A stretch of 64,000 nucleotides of DNA from Acheta domesticus. Taxonomy: Eukaryota > Arthropoda > Insecta > Orthoptera > Gryllidae. This document shows, piece by piece, positions 10,275-22,536 of the stretch. The notes below the pieces were generated by a model. That model was given only the letters and a program-made list of their open reading frames with translations, was not told the DNA's origin and did not search any database. The stretch is taken from assembly GCA_031308135.1 (NCBI GenBank), contig JAHLJT010000631.1, positions 213,479,065-213,543,064 of the forward strand, given 5' to 3'. Within the stretch, counting starts at the first letter, position 1. Every line of letters starts with the position of its first letter. The position numbers were made by a program, and so were the translations under genes.

Positions 10275-10670
10275 GTCCGTCCCGTCCGTCCCGTCCGTCC
10301 CGTCCGTCCCGTCCGTCCCGTCCGTCCCGTCCGTCCCGTCCGTCCCGTCCGTCCCGTCCGTCCCGTCCGTCCCGTCCGTCCCGTCCGTCCCGTCCGTCCC
10401 GTCCGTCCCGTCCGTCCCGTCCGTCCCGTCCGTCCCGTCCGTCCCGTCCGTCCCGTCCGTCCCGTCCGTCCCGTCCGTCCCGTCCGTCCCGTCCGTCCCG
10501 TCCGTCCCGTCCGTCCCGTCCGTCCCGTCCGTCCCGTCCGTCCCGTCCGTCCCGTCCGTCCCGTCCGTCCCGTCCGTCCCGTCCGTCCCGTCCGTCCCGT
10601 CCGTCCCGTCCGTCCCGTCCGTCCCGTCCGTCCCGTCCGTCCCGTCCGTCCCGTCCGTCCCGTCCGTCCC
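10275..10670 (+). repeat. 9-bp tandem array, GTCCGTCCC x 44
   Basis: Exactly 396 bp with no variant unit seen. It starts inside the CCGTC-rich microsatellite of the Helitron-like element, so it probably grew from that seed. The long frames through it (VPS or DGT repeats) are by-products of a 9-bp period and not a protein. Confidence 0.98.
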
Positions 10671-11200
10671 TAGCGGGGCGGAGCGGGGCGGAGCGGGGCG
10701 GAGCGGGGCGGAGCGGGGCGGAGCGGGGCGGAGCGGGGCGGAGCGGGGCGGAGCGGGGCGGAGCGGGGCGGAGCGGGGCGGAGCGGGGCGGAGCGGGGCG
10801 GAGCGGGGCGGAGCGGGGCGGAGCGGGGCGGAGCGGGGCGGAGCGGGGCGGAGCGGGGCGGAGCGGGGCGGAGCGGGGCGGAGCGGGGCGGAGCGGGGCG
10901 GAGCGGGGCGGAGCGGGGCGGAGCGGGGCGGAGCGGGGCGGAGCGGGGCGGAGCGGGGCGGAGCGGGGCGGAGCGGGGCGGAGCGGGGCGGAGCGGGGCG
11001 GAGCGGGGCGGAGCGGGGCGGAGCGGGGCGGAGCGGGGCGGAGCGGGGCGGAGCGGGGCGGAGCGGGGCGGAGCGGGGCGGAGCGGGGCGGAGCGGGGCG
11101 GAGCGGGGCGGAGCGGGGCGGAGCGGGGCGGAGCGGGGCGGAGCGGGGCGGAGCGGGGCGGAGCGGGGCGGAGCGGGGCGGAGCGGGGCGGAGCGGGGCG
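10671..11200 (+). repeat. 10-bp tandem array, GAGCGGGGCG x 53
   Basis: Abuts the 9-bp array with no spacer. The first unit has T for G at its first base; the next 52 are identical. Each unit contains GGGGCGGAGC, which fits the GC-box consensus bound by Sp1/KLF factors, at a spacing close to one DNA turn. The G-rich strand has GGGG and GG tracts that could form quadruplexes. The sequence to the right is not Helitron-like. Confidence 0.98.
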
Positions 11201-14200
11201 CCTCAGATGACAGGAAGAAGCCCCTCGGAGGTCCCGTGCGCAGGCGTGTCTCCGGTGGACGCCCTATGAGAGAGCAGGTTACCGAACCGCAACTCTCGCG
11301 CACCTACAAAAGGGAGCGCCAAAGGCAAACCAGGGGTGATATGAATAAAAATGGGCTATTACTTCTTACTCGTGTTTTCAAAGCAATTGCTTTAAACAAT
11401 ATGAATAAAAGACATAAGTAAATGCTTTGATTTTGAGTATTTTTTTCTTTGGTGAGTAACTGCTAGGCCAAGGAGCAATTGCATACTTTTAATACGAATA
11501 AAATCGAGAATTAGCTTCTAGTGGGAAGCGTTTACTTCGAATTTTTGGAGCAACCTTTGTATGTGACTGAAATCGTATTGAATTGATTCAAGAGAGGGTA
11601 TACACGACTGTTGTGGGCTGGGTTTGGGGTTATTACTTTCTCGCCTTCTACGTTCTTACGTAATAAAGAGGGAGTATTGTAAGTCTGCAGTGAAAGGGAC
11701 GATTTTTCAACATAAAAACTTATTGTCAGTTCTTTATGCTGACAAAGTGGATAATTATGGCCCCTATGTGTAGTAAATTTTCCTCTAATACATTTATACC
11801 CAGAATGCACGGTTTTCAGTCCTTGTTACCAAAATGTAGTTTATGGAAAAATGTGTGCGTACGTCCGTATCAATATAGTTCTATAAATAGTTTGTTGGGT
11901 ACTACACAGTGTAAAAAAATTCGTTAAAATTTGAACGCATTGCGTACATGTAGTTGATATGCTAGCTCTTATCGACAGAAGAATGATTTTGTCAGCGTCT
12001 CTTCACTAGTGCTCACTGGATTTTGAGATCTATTCCTTCTGATGATCACGCTAAATATTTTTACCATTCGTCGAAACGATCATACAGCTGTAACAGTGTT
12101 TCATACACTCGCACAGGAAAGCGGTTCGAGATTTATCGGAAAACGCCATTAAATATAACCAGGTTTACCAGAAAACTTTGCACAGAGACAAAACGAAGTT
12201 GACAGACACCGCGAAACTTGTAGAATAAATGACATCGTCACGCTCCACTACATAAAGTCTTCTTTCGCAGCGAGAGCTGTCTTCCACCCTTCCTCTGCGA
12301 AGGAGATCGCATGAGTAACTTTGCTTTCTTGAAGTTAAAAAGTTTGAGTAAGAAGTATTTCTTGAAAGGAAGTTGAAAAACACTATCGATAAAGAAAACC
12401 TGTCAGCATACCAAACGACAAAAAAGCTCAAAACATTCTTGATAGAAAAATCTGCAGACCCACTCAATAAAATGAGTTTCCTTTCAGTTTGATTATATTC
12501 TGTTTGGTTTAACAAAGAATATTGAATCAGAAGAAGAAAAGATTGTCTTTTATGGTCTCCGGGAGGATATAAATTCCTCCCGTTCACATTCTTAATTTTC
12601 TGGGTCTCATTCTCGCGAATATGAAGCTAATTTCCTTCCTATGTTACGTTTAAACATTTCCGTTTTTACTTCCTTTCAATTAGATTTTTGTGCGATGTGT
12701 TTGTTAACTTAGCCGTAAAGCTAGAAGGAAATGTTAATTATTTGCAGAATTCTCCGATATAAGTCACTACGATTGTGATAGAAGCAAGATTTAACTCTCG
12801 AAAGCTCTTTAATTGCGAGACTGAAACTCGATCAATGGGTCACGTCAGGAAAACGTACGGTTCTAAGAAATGGAGAAGGGGCAGATTGAGTAAGGTGGGA
12901 ACGCAGGCTCGGCCCGTTGCCCGATATGCTCCCCGACAGTGCTGCTCGACAGAGTCCATTTGACATCCCGTGGGCCAACGCGTACCTGCCGCCACCGGTA
13001 TGGCCTACTGTTGGCTGGTTGGTTGGCTGCCTGATCGCAGGGAAGAGTTCTCAAAAATTGTCAAAATCCTTAGTGTATCTTAATATATATAGTGAAGATA
13101 ATCGAATGTAAGTATTATTAATTAGTGGCCTCCAGCAGCAAAAATGCTGCTGTCGAGAGCGGTAACGTAACGAAATGAGTGCGCGTCTGCCCACAAAACC
13201 TTTATCCGGCCCTCTTTATAAAAGAGTATAGCAAACACAAGAAGTGTTCGTACCTTAAATAATAGAAATATCCTTTCATAAAATCGAAATCGTTTGTCTA
13301 TGATTAATAACCAATAATGAAAAAATCTGCATTTATTGTTTAATTGTATGATATTAAGACTGCTATAAAACCTAAATGAATTACCTCTATTGATTCAGAG
13401 ACAGGGTTACATAACATACCGAAGCGGAATAAATCGTTTTTCTGGAAGATACTGTTTTTAATCTTTTATTGTATCAAGTTCTGCAAAGTGTCAGAGAAAG
13501 TATCAAATAATTACTATTTCTTACAATCACAAAACCTAATCGTCAACCTAATAGTAGGCCCTCTTTTTCCTGGGCCCGCTCGCATTGCGAAATCCATTGG
13601 TAGAGTGTGTGGAAAATGGGGTCACGACACAACAAAAACTGGCTGTTCTGAAATAGCGCACGTGTAAACGAGAGCTTCTTTCTCGTCGCCTGATGTCAGC
13701 TATGCTGAAAGAAATAATTTACTCGAAATGCCATGCATGACAAATTGCGGATTAACATAATCAAATATCGGCTTCATTTAGTCAGAATCGAAACTGTTTC
13801 ATTGTTGTTTTTTTTTTTATTTTTTCAGTCTTCCTGGGTACCCAACAAAACTACTGAGTCCTCTCAGAAGCTAGAAGCTGCATAGCTTTCCGTCAATTTA
13901 TGCGTACATTCGAAATTAGTAATCATTTCACTCACTGTACTTTTAGTTTTATTTATAATCTTGCGAGTTTCTCAATACCTTTCGAGGAAAACTTTGTGCA
14001 CATATTCAACTCTTCTCTTTCAACTGCTTCCTGTCCTTTCCTGGAAATTTCGTCGCAAAGGCGATGGATCGCCGCGTGGGGGCCAACGAATCATCTCGCG
14101 CAACCTTTGTTAGCGCTTCCTGCCACGCTGTTCACAGTAGTTCTCAGCAGGATGGCACAGAGAGAGGTTTGATTGCTTTTGTTCTAGAATATTTTTTCAT

Positions 14201-15290
14201 AACAAATATTTTAATGATATGAATATAATATGATGATATATATGTTATATAATGATATTATTATGATATATTTGTATGTATATTTGTATATATTTGTTTA
14301 TATTGTAATGTACGTCGAACTCTGGAATATGTTTACATATTATTTATATTCTTATAATTTTTACTGTATTTTAGGAGCAGAAGAGATTTCATCCTCAACG
14401 CGACGAGGGAAAAACCGTGAGCTCCTGCTTTGTGAAAGTTGTTTGCAAAAAGAACATTCTTGAAAATTAAAATTTTATTCGTACTTGTTTCAAAACTATG
14501 TATAAATATGTAGAAATAAACACATATTCATTAAAGAAACAAAATAGTTAGTTATTGTTTCTGTGGGGTGACTGAGGCACCCGCGCGCCTCAATTTCTTA
14601 CAAAACTTGGCGCGCCTACTTCCGGGTTAACCAAATGTAAATCTCATGCAAAGAGACAATATTGATAACTCGTATGAATGTAAGGGCGCTCGCCTTCCAT
14701 ATCTATAATAGCTTCGTACTATCACCGCTTCCACCTCTCACGCACATGTCAGTGGGCAGCGCGAAGCGAATGATTGAATAGATAGATTAATATCTTAAAA
14801 AGTATTTGACAAGGGAGTGGGGACGTCTTTTATCATGTCTATTCGCTAAAAAAAAGAAAGTCGAGTTATCTAAATTTTAAATAAAATGACAAAATTATAT
14901 TCAATCTTGAAAGTACAAAAATAATACAAATTCAACTCGTACTATTCCTAAATTTTTTTCTATCTTTTGGAAATTTTGTACCTGGTGTCGATACCTGACC
15001 TATATTTGAACTCAGCATACTTGGAATATACAATTTAAAAAATCACACGCAAACACTGTTAGATACAAAAAAATACACTTTACATACATTTGACATAGAA
15101 CAATAATGCTGAAAAAGAGAAAACATAGCAAAATACCTTACATTTTCCTATTGTAAAAAAAATGTACCATTTACATAACTTGATTGACTCATAATTTTCA
15201 CTTATGGACCAATTTAAATAAGCTTGTGAATTTCTTTTATCTTAGCTGACTTGTTTCTCTCTCACAAGATTTCACTCAAGAATACTGTTT
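11201..15290. other. intergenic, no gene recognised
   Basis: Includes a GC-richer flank (11201-11340), a 140-codon minus frame at 12165-12587 without family resemblance, a moderately GC-rich patch at 12890-13040, an ATAT-rich stretch near 14220-14300, and the repeat copy at 14630-14690. I found no RT, transposase or spliced host exon. Confidence 0.45.
14630..14690. repeat. unnamed dispersed repeat, copy 2
   Basis: Same block as 3470-3530: AAATGTAAATCTCATG then AAAGAGACAATATTGATAA, followed by GCTCGCCTTCC. It differs from copy 1 by a few substitutions and small indels. Confidence 0.6.
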
Positions 15291-15295
15291 TTTTT

Positions 15296-15351
<56 letters not shown>

Positions 15352-15416
15352 TTTTTTTTTTTTCTTTTTTTTTTATTTTATTTTATTTTTTTATTTTTTT
15401 TTATTTTTATTCTTCA
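15291..15416 (+). repeat. (CTTT)n microsatellite and T-rich tract
   Basis: About 14 CTTT units to 15350, followed by T-rich sequence with scattered A and C to about 15416. Confidence 0.95.
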
Positions 15417-15499
15417 ATTTACCATTTGAATGTTAAATGTACAAAAACACCGTTTAAACTTGTAAAATTGTGATACAAATTACCGGCGCCCTGGTAACA

Positions 15500-15890
15500 A
15501 AAAATTGGATAAATCCAGTTGCTAAATATAGGGGGAAAAATTCCTGTAAGACGTGGTATAGCCCAGAGAGTATATAGACGTGGGTATATATAGCCCAGAG
15601 AGTATATATAGAGAGACGTGGTATAGCCAGAATCCATGTGCGTCCTTCATATCGAAAAAGTTGTTGACGTCTTTACGTCCGTCTGTTCGTCTACCTGTGC
15701 ACAATGCTAGCGCCTAAAGTTTAGGCCCTAAACCATTCAACCAATTTTCTCCAAAACTGATATTCCTCAATCGTTCATGTTGATATCGAAGCCCCTGGAA
15801 TTTGAAACCGATATTTTAATTCTGGGGGTACTTTACATGAAGCCCCTCGGGCATTTTCAAAAATGTCTCCAAATTTTTTTGAGTGAACGC
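15500..15890 (+). mobile_element. Helitron-like element, diverged internal fragment
   Basis: Contains the family's landmarks in order: TTGGATAAATCCAGTTGCTAAA, a CGTGGTATAGCC block, the short microsatellite CGTCCGTCTGTTCGTC (about 15680), GCTAGCGCCTAAA, CCAATTTTCTCCAAAACTGATATTCC and GGGGGTACTTTACATGAAGCCCC. The block GACGTGG..TATAGCCCAGAGAGTATATA is locally repeated at 15551-15615. Neither terminus is preserved. Confidence 0.75.
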
Positions 15891-16650
15891 ATGGTTTGAA
15901 AAAAATATTTGTAGCAATAACTTGTGATGCTACAATAGCATACTCTTTCTCTTAATATGGGTAACGGTGACTTAATATAATGTTGCGACTTCTTTCTTTA
16001 CAAATACTTCAGCTAGCACTTGAAACAATCCTAGCCACGAACGAAATACATGTCTTTTTATATGAGAAAGTTTAAATGAATATAGCTGTTTGCAACTGAA
16101 TTCAGTGTATTTATTTTTCAGTCCTCATGCCTGGACGCACGCACGCAGTATTTATCTTCACTGTTTATTGATTGGAAACTATTTGTTTTGCGGTACGCGT
16201 AAAAGACTTTGCCGTATGTGTGCCACAAAGAAGTCTTGGACATATAATACAACTGGCTTCTGCAAAGTAAACCGACCTCTGAATGGTGAAGTAAACCGAC
16301 CATGAATCAACATAACTGCCATCTCGCGTATTGCAAATAATCCCAAGAGTATATTAATGTATGTTTTCAAAAATTCGTACTCAAATAGCACTGGTCTACA
16401 AAATAGTACATTATGAAACAGTACGTTATGAAGATGTTCATATGGTACTTTTTCTACGACTTATGGTAACTTCTATAAGTTAAACTTTTACATTGAATTG
16501 TTTCGTGGCAATTGACATGCAGGATTTAGCCAAGGCCACCTAGCGGGCAGGTCCCTACCCACCGCAGGTGGCTTTGAGAGAACTGCAAGTGATAGTCAGA
16601 TTTGATTTTGAATACACTGCTAACAAATTATTAACCCTCCACTTCTCTAA
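15891..16650. other. intergenic, nothing recognised
   Basis: AT-rich sequence with short overlapping frames only. An imperfect inverted pair (GCCACCTAGCGG / CCGCAGGTGGC) lies near 16537-16575. Confidence 0.35.
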
Positions 16651-16654
16651 TGTC

Positions 16655-16800
16655 TAGCAAAAGAGAGCTCAAGAAAATTTGTGCACTGAATGAAGTTACA
16701 TTTACTGTCCAGAAATCAAAGCAAGGGGCCATTTCAGCATTTGCACAAGATTCAAGAGAAACTGCACGAAAACCCTGATCGAGTTGGTGTCAATGATCTT
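16655..16800 (+). repeat. unnamed repeat with coding trace, copy 1
   Basis: Aligns over about 120 bp with 34030-34150. Both read in one frame as ..AFAQ..RET.. (here QGAISAFAQDSRETARKP then a stop). The match to the second copy is better at protein level than chance, suggesting two remnants of one unidentified transposon or duplicated exon. Confidence 0.5.
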
Positions 16801-16841
16801 ACAGTCGAATTATAATATTTTTAACAGATACTCATTACCAC

Positions 16842-16884
16842 CACTACTACTACTACTACTACTAATAATAATAATAATAATAAC
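16842..16884 (+). repeat. (ACT)n(AAT)n microsatellite
   Basis: Trinucleotide tract: ACT units then AAT units. Confidence 0.9.
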
Positions 16885-19800
16885 TATAACAGTATTTATT
16901 GAGAATATGATTTAACAATATTCATGTTAACAATGCCTAATTCATCTATTAAATCCAGGATGAAGGAAATAAAATTTTGGTCAGGTATTCTGCTTCTACA
17001 TCAGTCCTATTGCAATTTAACTCAGGCAGGATGGGACATGCCAGCTCTTTTTTTATCGCATCAACTGGAGAAGGTCAAAACAGGAAACAGGAAGTAAAAT
17101 GGGAAAAAAAATTTCTTTATTTACTAGTTTTTTTAAGGGAAGTAGTGTGATTTGTATATTCCTTCACAGTGTAGAGCATATTAAAAAGGAAAGCTTTCAA
17201 TTTATTTTTAAATGTATGAATTTTATTTCTATCTTTGTGTTGTAAAATGTAATACCCTCTATTAAGGTATTTTTTTGATAATGTATGGTTTCAGACCAGG
17301 GAACATGAAGGTTATCCTTTCAACCAGTGTTGTAGTTGTGTACATCTAGAGTAAAACTGTCTTTGTTTTCCATTAAAATCTTCTATAGAAAAGAAATAAC
17401 CATTATAAGTGTTAATTAATTGAAATTATTTCTTCCAAAAATAATACTTTTATTATTGCTCAATAGAAAATAACAATTTATAACCTTTTAACATAACAAA
17501 TACGTTAAAATATTTTGATATTGAATCAACATATTTATAAAATCTATATTTTAAACTTGTATAATGGAGTTTAGTGTTTGTATATGTGAGTGCGTGTGGG
17601 CACATTTTTACGTGTGCATGTGGGTTGAGGTGGGGGGGAAGGGGCGAGGAAAAGGAATTCCAACTCTTAACTAGTCTGATTTAATGACAATGACATGGAC
17701 AAATCAGCTGTGAAGTGGCTATCCCAAAGGAAACTTCAATACCAAAATCTCAAGTTGTAACAAAGTTTCTGATTGGATAACTATGTCCTGCTAATGAGAT
17801 GTCCCATGTCACTATAATTAAATCACAAAACTAGGAAAGAGCATTGCTCAGAAAAGCAGACACCTTTTGTAGGATAAGTAAAAAGTCCTTTGGAAAAGAT
17901 AAATGCTGTTTTACTCATATGCTTTATTATACAGATAGCACAGGCAGGAGTTCCATAGAAACTAGTATCCTTGGTTTCACACAATACATAATCTTTCGTC
18001 ATTAAATATGTAAATAACAAATATCATCACAACTTATAGGAATGTTTAATTAAAGGTACATAATATTATTTTCATATGTGAGGCAAGTGATGCAGAAAAT
18101 GCTTCTTTACTAAATGGTTGCAATTCTGGTAAAAATCACAAATTGTTTTTATAATTCAAATTGACTTCAATATTGTACGTATCATCTCAAAAACAAAGTT
18201 ACTTAGGTGTTGGAATGTAAATTTAAAGCCCACATAAAAATAATCCTTGAGGTGCATTTCAGTAAGTTTCCAACAAAAGTGTCATTTATATTTTATTAAC
18301 AAATCTTTGGTTTAAAAGTTATGCTTTTTAATAGAAACAACTAGTGAATCACATTGTTTCACATTGTACAACAATATGAAAAAAAATAATTCTCACGATT
18401 TCCATTCTTAATTCACTTGTGCAGTCCTTGGAACAGCACTTGTTACAAGTAATGTACAATAACAAACGAAGAAAAAAAATTTGAGCAAATTTAACTGAAA
18501 GACACAAGTTACATACAATGTAAGGAGGAAGTCACTCTTCAAAAAACTCCTTCAAGAACCTGAGCGACCTAGAATTTCCAGTGACATAATATAAAACTGA
18601 TTTTGCAAGGTATGAAACATAGGTTATAAATAAAATATTTTATCAGCTTTTTTAAATCCATGGAGAACATGCCAGTGAAACTACTAAGTAACACAAAGAA
18701 TGTACACCAAACGTGACCATATAACATCAGTTTTACATCAAAACACTTATTGTTTTTTTAACATTTCACATATTTGTTCTGATTAAGTTCTTTGCAGTAA
18801 TTAATCTTGAGCAATTAATTATTCTGAAGATTAAAAGTACTATTTTGGCACTCTGACCATTTGATATTAGATTTTGAATCTACATAAAAGAAAATCTACA
18901 TCACAACATAAATATACAATTTCAATTTGTCTCACACTCCCAGAGTATAAAGGTAGTGTATTTCGAGTTTCTATTCCAGACAATCTACGAAATTTTATCA
19001 TTCAACTACCATGAGATTCAGAATAATTATTTTACACCGATTATAGTTTGAAACCTTCAATGAGAATCAACGAAAATACAAACACTTTTTGAAACAGATG
19101 TAGACATTAATGCATTTACACATTAGCTGACTTTCTTCACACCATCTTCTCAACAAATTTTAAAAGTATTTTACAAAAACTAATGTTATTAAAGTAGAAA
19201 CCATAATTAAGTATAATGCTACCATATCAAATCATGAAATGAGATGAGCAAATCAATTCATATACCCTCTGTATTTCATATATACATATATTTATTTTTT
19301 AAAAATACTTTTAACTACACAAAACAAAACGAACTTAGCACTTTCCATGGTCCCTTTGAATTCCTTGCCTGAGCTGCCCTCTAATAAGATTTCCTGCAAC
19401 CCTTCCAAATTCTAAGGCAACAATTCACTGCAATACCTTTAGAAGGATTGCAGCTTTCAAGTGAATTTCATTTTTGACAGCAGTTTCTTCTAAAAGGATT
19501 TTCTTATAGAAAAAGTACATACAAAATTCTGATAATTTTTTGCCAAAAATAAATGTGTTTCTTCACACAAAGCTTTGCCAGGAAATTGTATCCAAATACC
19601 CTACAAGTCTATCAAATGTATGATAATGTATTTGTGTCTCTCTTTGCATCATTTGTTGGCAATTTTTACAAAAACTATCAAAATGTCAGGAAGATCCTTA
19701 AGCTAAAATATGAAGTTCACAATTTCTCAGTTACATTTGCTAAATAGTGTTCTTTTTTAAATACTATCTTAAGGTCTTGCATGTAAAAAAAACACTCATA

Positions 19801-22536
19801 CTCATTTATTGTTTATTGAGAAATCTGCCTAATGAAAGAGCAACTTGTGCATTAGAAGAATAATGAATTTTCTATTTCTTTCACTCATATTGATATAAAA
19901 AAACACAAAGAGAGAGTTCCTTTCCCAAAAATCTTTTTATGGGAAGCATGATGTAATCAAACATCCCCACAAGATTAACAATAATGACAAGAATCAAATT
20001 ACTCTAGCTGTTTAATTGCTACAGCAGAGCTCAAATAAATTAATTATGGGACACCATTTTTTCAATATCAGCATTTTATGAACTCTTAGAAAACAAGTTT
20101 TAACTATTTTATCTTTTATTTCCAAACAATGAAAGTAAAGAGCAATTTCAGGGCCAGTTTCAACAACCTCAACAGTCCTACATTAGCATAAGCAGATGAA
20201 AATAAATTGTCTTGAGATCAAGAACTAGAAGACACTGTCTGTATAACAGAATGTCTTTCATTTTTTTCCTAAAAATGAGTAAATAAAATGTTGAAAATAA
20301 TATGGAAGAATGTGACTAGAGTATAATTTCAATACATAAATGCTACTTAATGAAGAAACCAAACAAGCAAATTAACCTTTCTTATTAATAATATTTCTGT
20401 AGTAATAAATACACGTCCCTGACCTGTTGGTAACTTCCTTGCAAGAAACTCAGCAATAAAATTGACTATATTTAAATGCATTTTCCTATCCAGTAAAACA
20501 CATTCATTCAAACTATGTCAGCTGCAACTTCATTTCTGTAAGAAATTTATATTGGCACAGTAAAGCAATATTCTACAGAAAGAAGCCATTACATTTATCC
20601 AGGGAGTAAAATAAAAATAATTCCTCTAGAATACAAACAAAACATAATGATATAAATATAATCCACTTTTATCTATCAAGTATTTTTGATATGTAGAAAA
20701 CCCATTGGTCATAACATGTATAAAACACTGGAAGTATTAAAATGCCCAAGGGTGAATTAAAGCAGGTACTTATCGATAATACCATTGGTGACTAGCATAT
20801 CACAACATAAAGCCTACTACAGTATTAACTGCCATATATACTTACAGCAGTTATAAGCTCAAAGCATTTCTGGAACACTAAAAATTGATATGTTTAAAGT
20901 GGACTGTGCATTCATACAATCTACACGAAATTTACCACAGAACTAACATCATATTCTTAAAATAATCTTTTGTCACTATTCAGTAACAATTATATAACAA
21001 AATATAATCATCAATATTTCTAAGATCTATGAAACTGCATTTTTTTAGCTCATAAACCATTTCCATTTTGGCAATAGGCAAACACCAATCATCTGAAAGT
21101 TAATTGAGGGATTTGGTGTAAATAATGGAATTGGACATTGTCAATGAACTGGATATTAGCATTTGTGAACATTATAGAGACTAATATCAAGTTAATCCAA
21201 AATGTCCAATACTATTATTTACAGTCAAACTCATCAATTATGTGCACAATATTAATTAGATCTCTTAAGACACGAAGTCAACTTCCAACCCACAAAATTT
21301 TTAAATCTTTGTTTTATACCACCATATTTACACTATCTTCCGCTTTCCCAGCCAACGTACTTCACACGGATATTGATTTTTTCTTTATCCAATTGTATTT
21401 TATTTTTTTGAAAAAGGTCATTCTATGTAGAATACCTATTTCTCCTTTCATACCTTTAAATTATACCTGCATCCATTGTCTTTGAATTACAGCTTTTGCC
21501 AGCATTTAATCATTATTGCCGCTATCTGCATCCCAGTAGGCCTGTAGCATATTTTTTTTCTAATTTCACAATTTCTTTACCATAATCTACCTTTTTACTA
21601 TTCATTTTTTCAATAGAGTAAACGGTTGACTCTCCATATTGTTGCACCGTTTTTCTTTTACCTGTTTCATTTTCAAATTGTCAAATATTGGCATATTGAG
21701 ATCACCACACTTTACTTACCAATGCAGTGTTTGTGCATTTCATGATAATTTCTTATACAAGGAATAATTATAATTTATAATAAACTTCTTTCTTGAAACA
21801 CAAAAATAAATTGTGTTCAAGATTAATAGGAAAATAACAATGTTAATTTCAAGTGCCTGCCATAAAGTGATTACGACTTCATGAAGTCTGCCTTAATAAA
21901 ACATTTAACATTATTTGAGAAATTATTTCCTCAACAGCAAAATGTAACCATTTATTAATAGCACAACATGGACTATTCAACACAGTTGGACTACTGCTAA
22001 ACAGAAAATAAGTACAACTTTCTGATGCTATGCACAAACAATATTTTTCAATGAACTACACTTCAACACTTATTCTTTGCTGACATCAACACATTAATAA
22101 CAATCACTTGAAATCTGGGTCACAATACAAGTATTGGAATTTTAGTTGCATAAAGAACATATAACAGTAACATGAGAAACTAATTTCTCAAAGCTTGGTT
22201 GTATTTTTTTTTTCTTTTCTTTTTTTCAAAAAACCAAAAAATCTCTGAAGCTCAAATTATATCCTTTAAAAATATCAGATCCTTTCCTTATATTATTACT
22301 GTGCCAACTCAACAGTTTATGTATTATTAAATTACATTAAGTATAAGATCATAATGCGATTTCCCGAAAACTAAGAAAGTCACGTATTCACAACTTACTA
22401 AAAGACAGCACATTTTACTAATAAATTAAGTCTATAAAAATATATAAAAAATTATTGTCTGAAATTATATTCAATAAAATTAAACGTAACTCAACCCTGA
22501 ATGCATTCGTAAATGAAGTTCTGCTCTAGTGTGAGC
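16885..22536. other. AT-rich, transposon-poor flank of the LRR gene
   Basis: Over 5 kb without RT, Helitron or hAT signatures, unlike almost every other part of the window. Frames are short. It lies directly downstream of the LRR gene, whose first good AATAAA (minus strand, TTTATT at 21951-21956) is about 580 bp after the stop. The rest could be extended 3' UTR or simply unique intergenic DNA. Confidence 0.4.

Noticed and set aside
10275..11200. CRISPR-like array
   Set aside because: No unique spacers; it is a simple tandem repeat in a eukaryotic genome.
10186..11421. Open frames of 411 and 358 codons with VPS, DGT, GAERGGAGRS or RSAPLRPAPP repeats
   Set aside because: They follow automatically from perfect 9- and 10-bp arrays with no stop in phase; they exist on both strands and start in Helitron non-coding sequence.
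12165..12587. 140-codon minus-strand frame
   Set aside because: No recognisable domain, AT-rich composition and no neighbouring exons; kept out as a chance frame.
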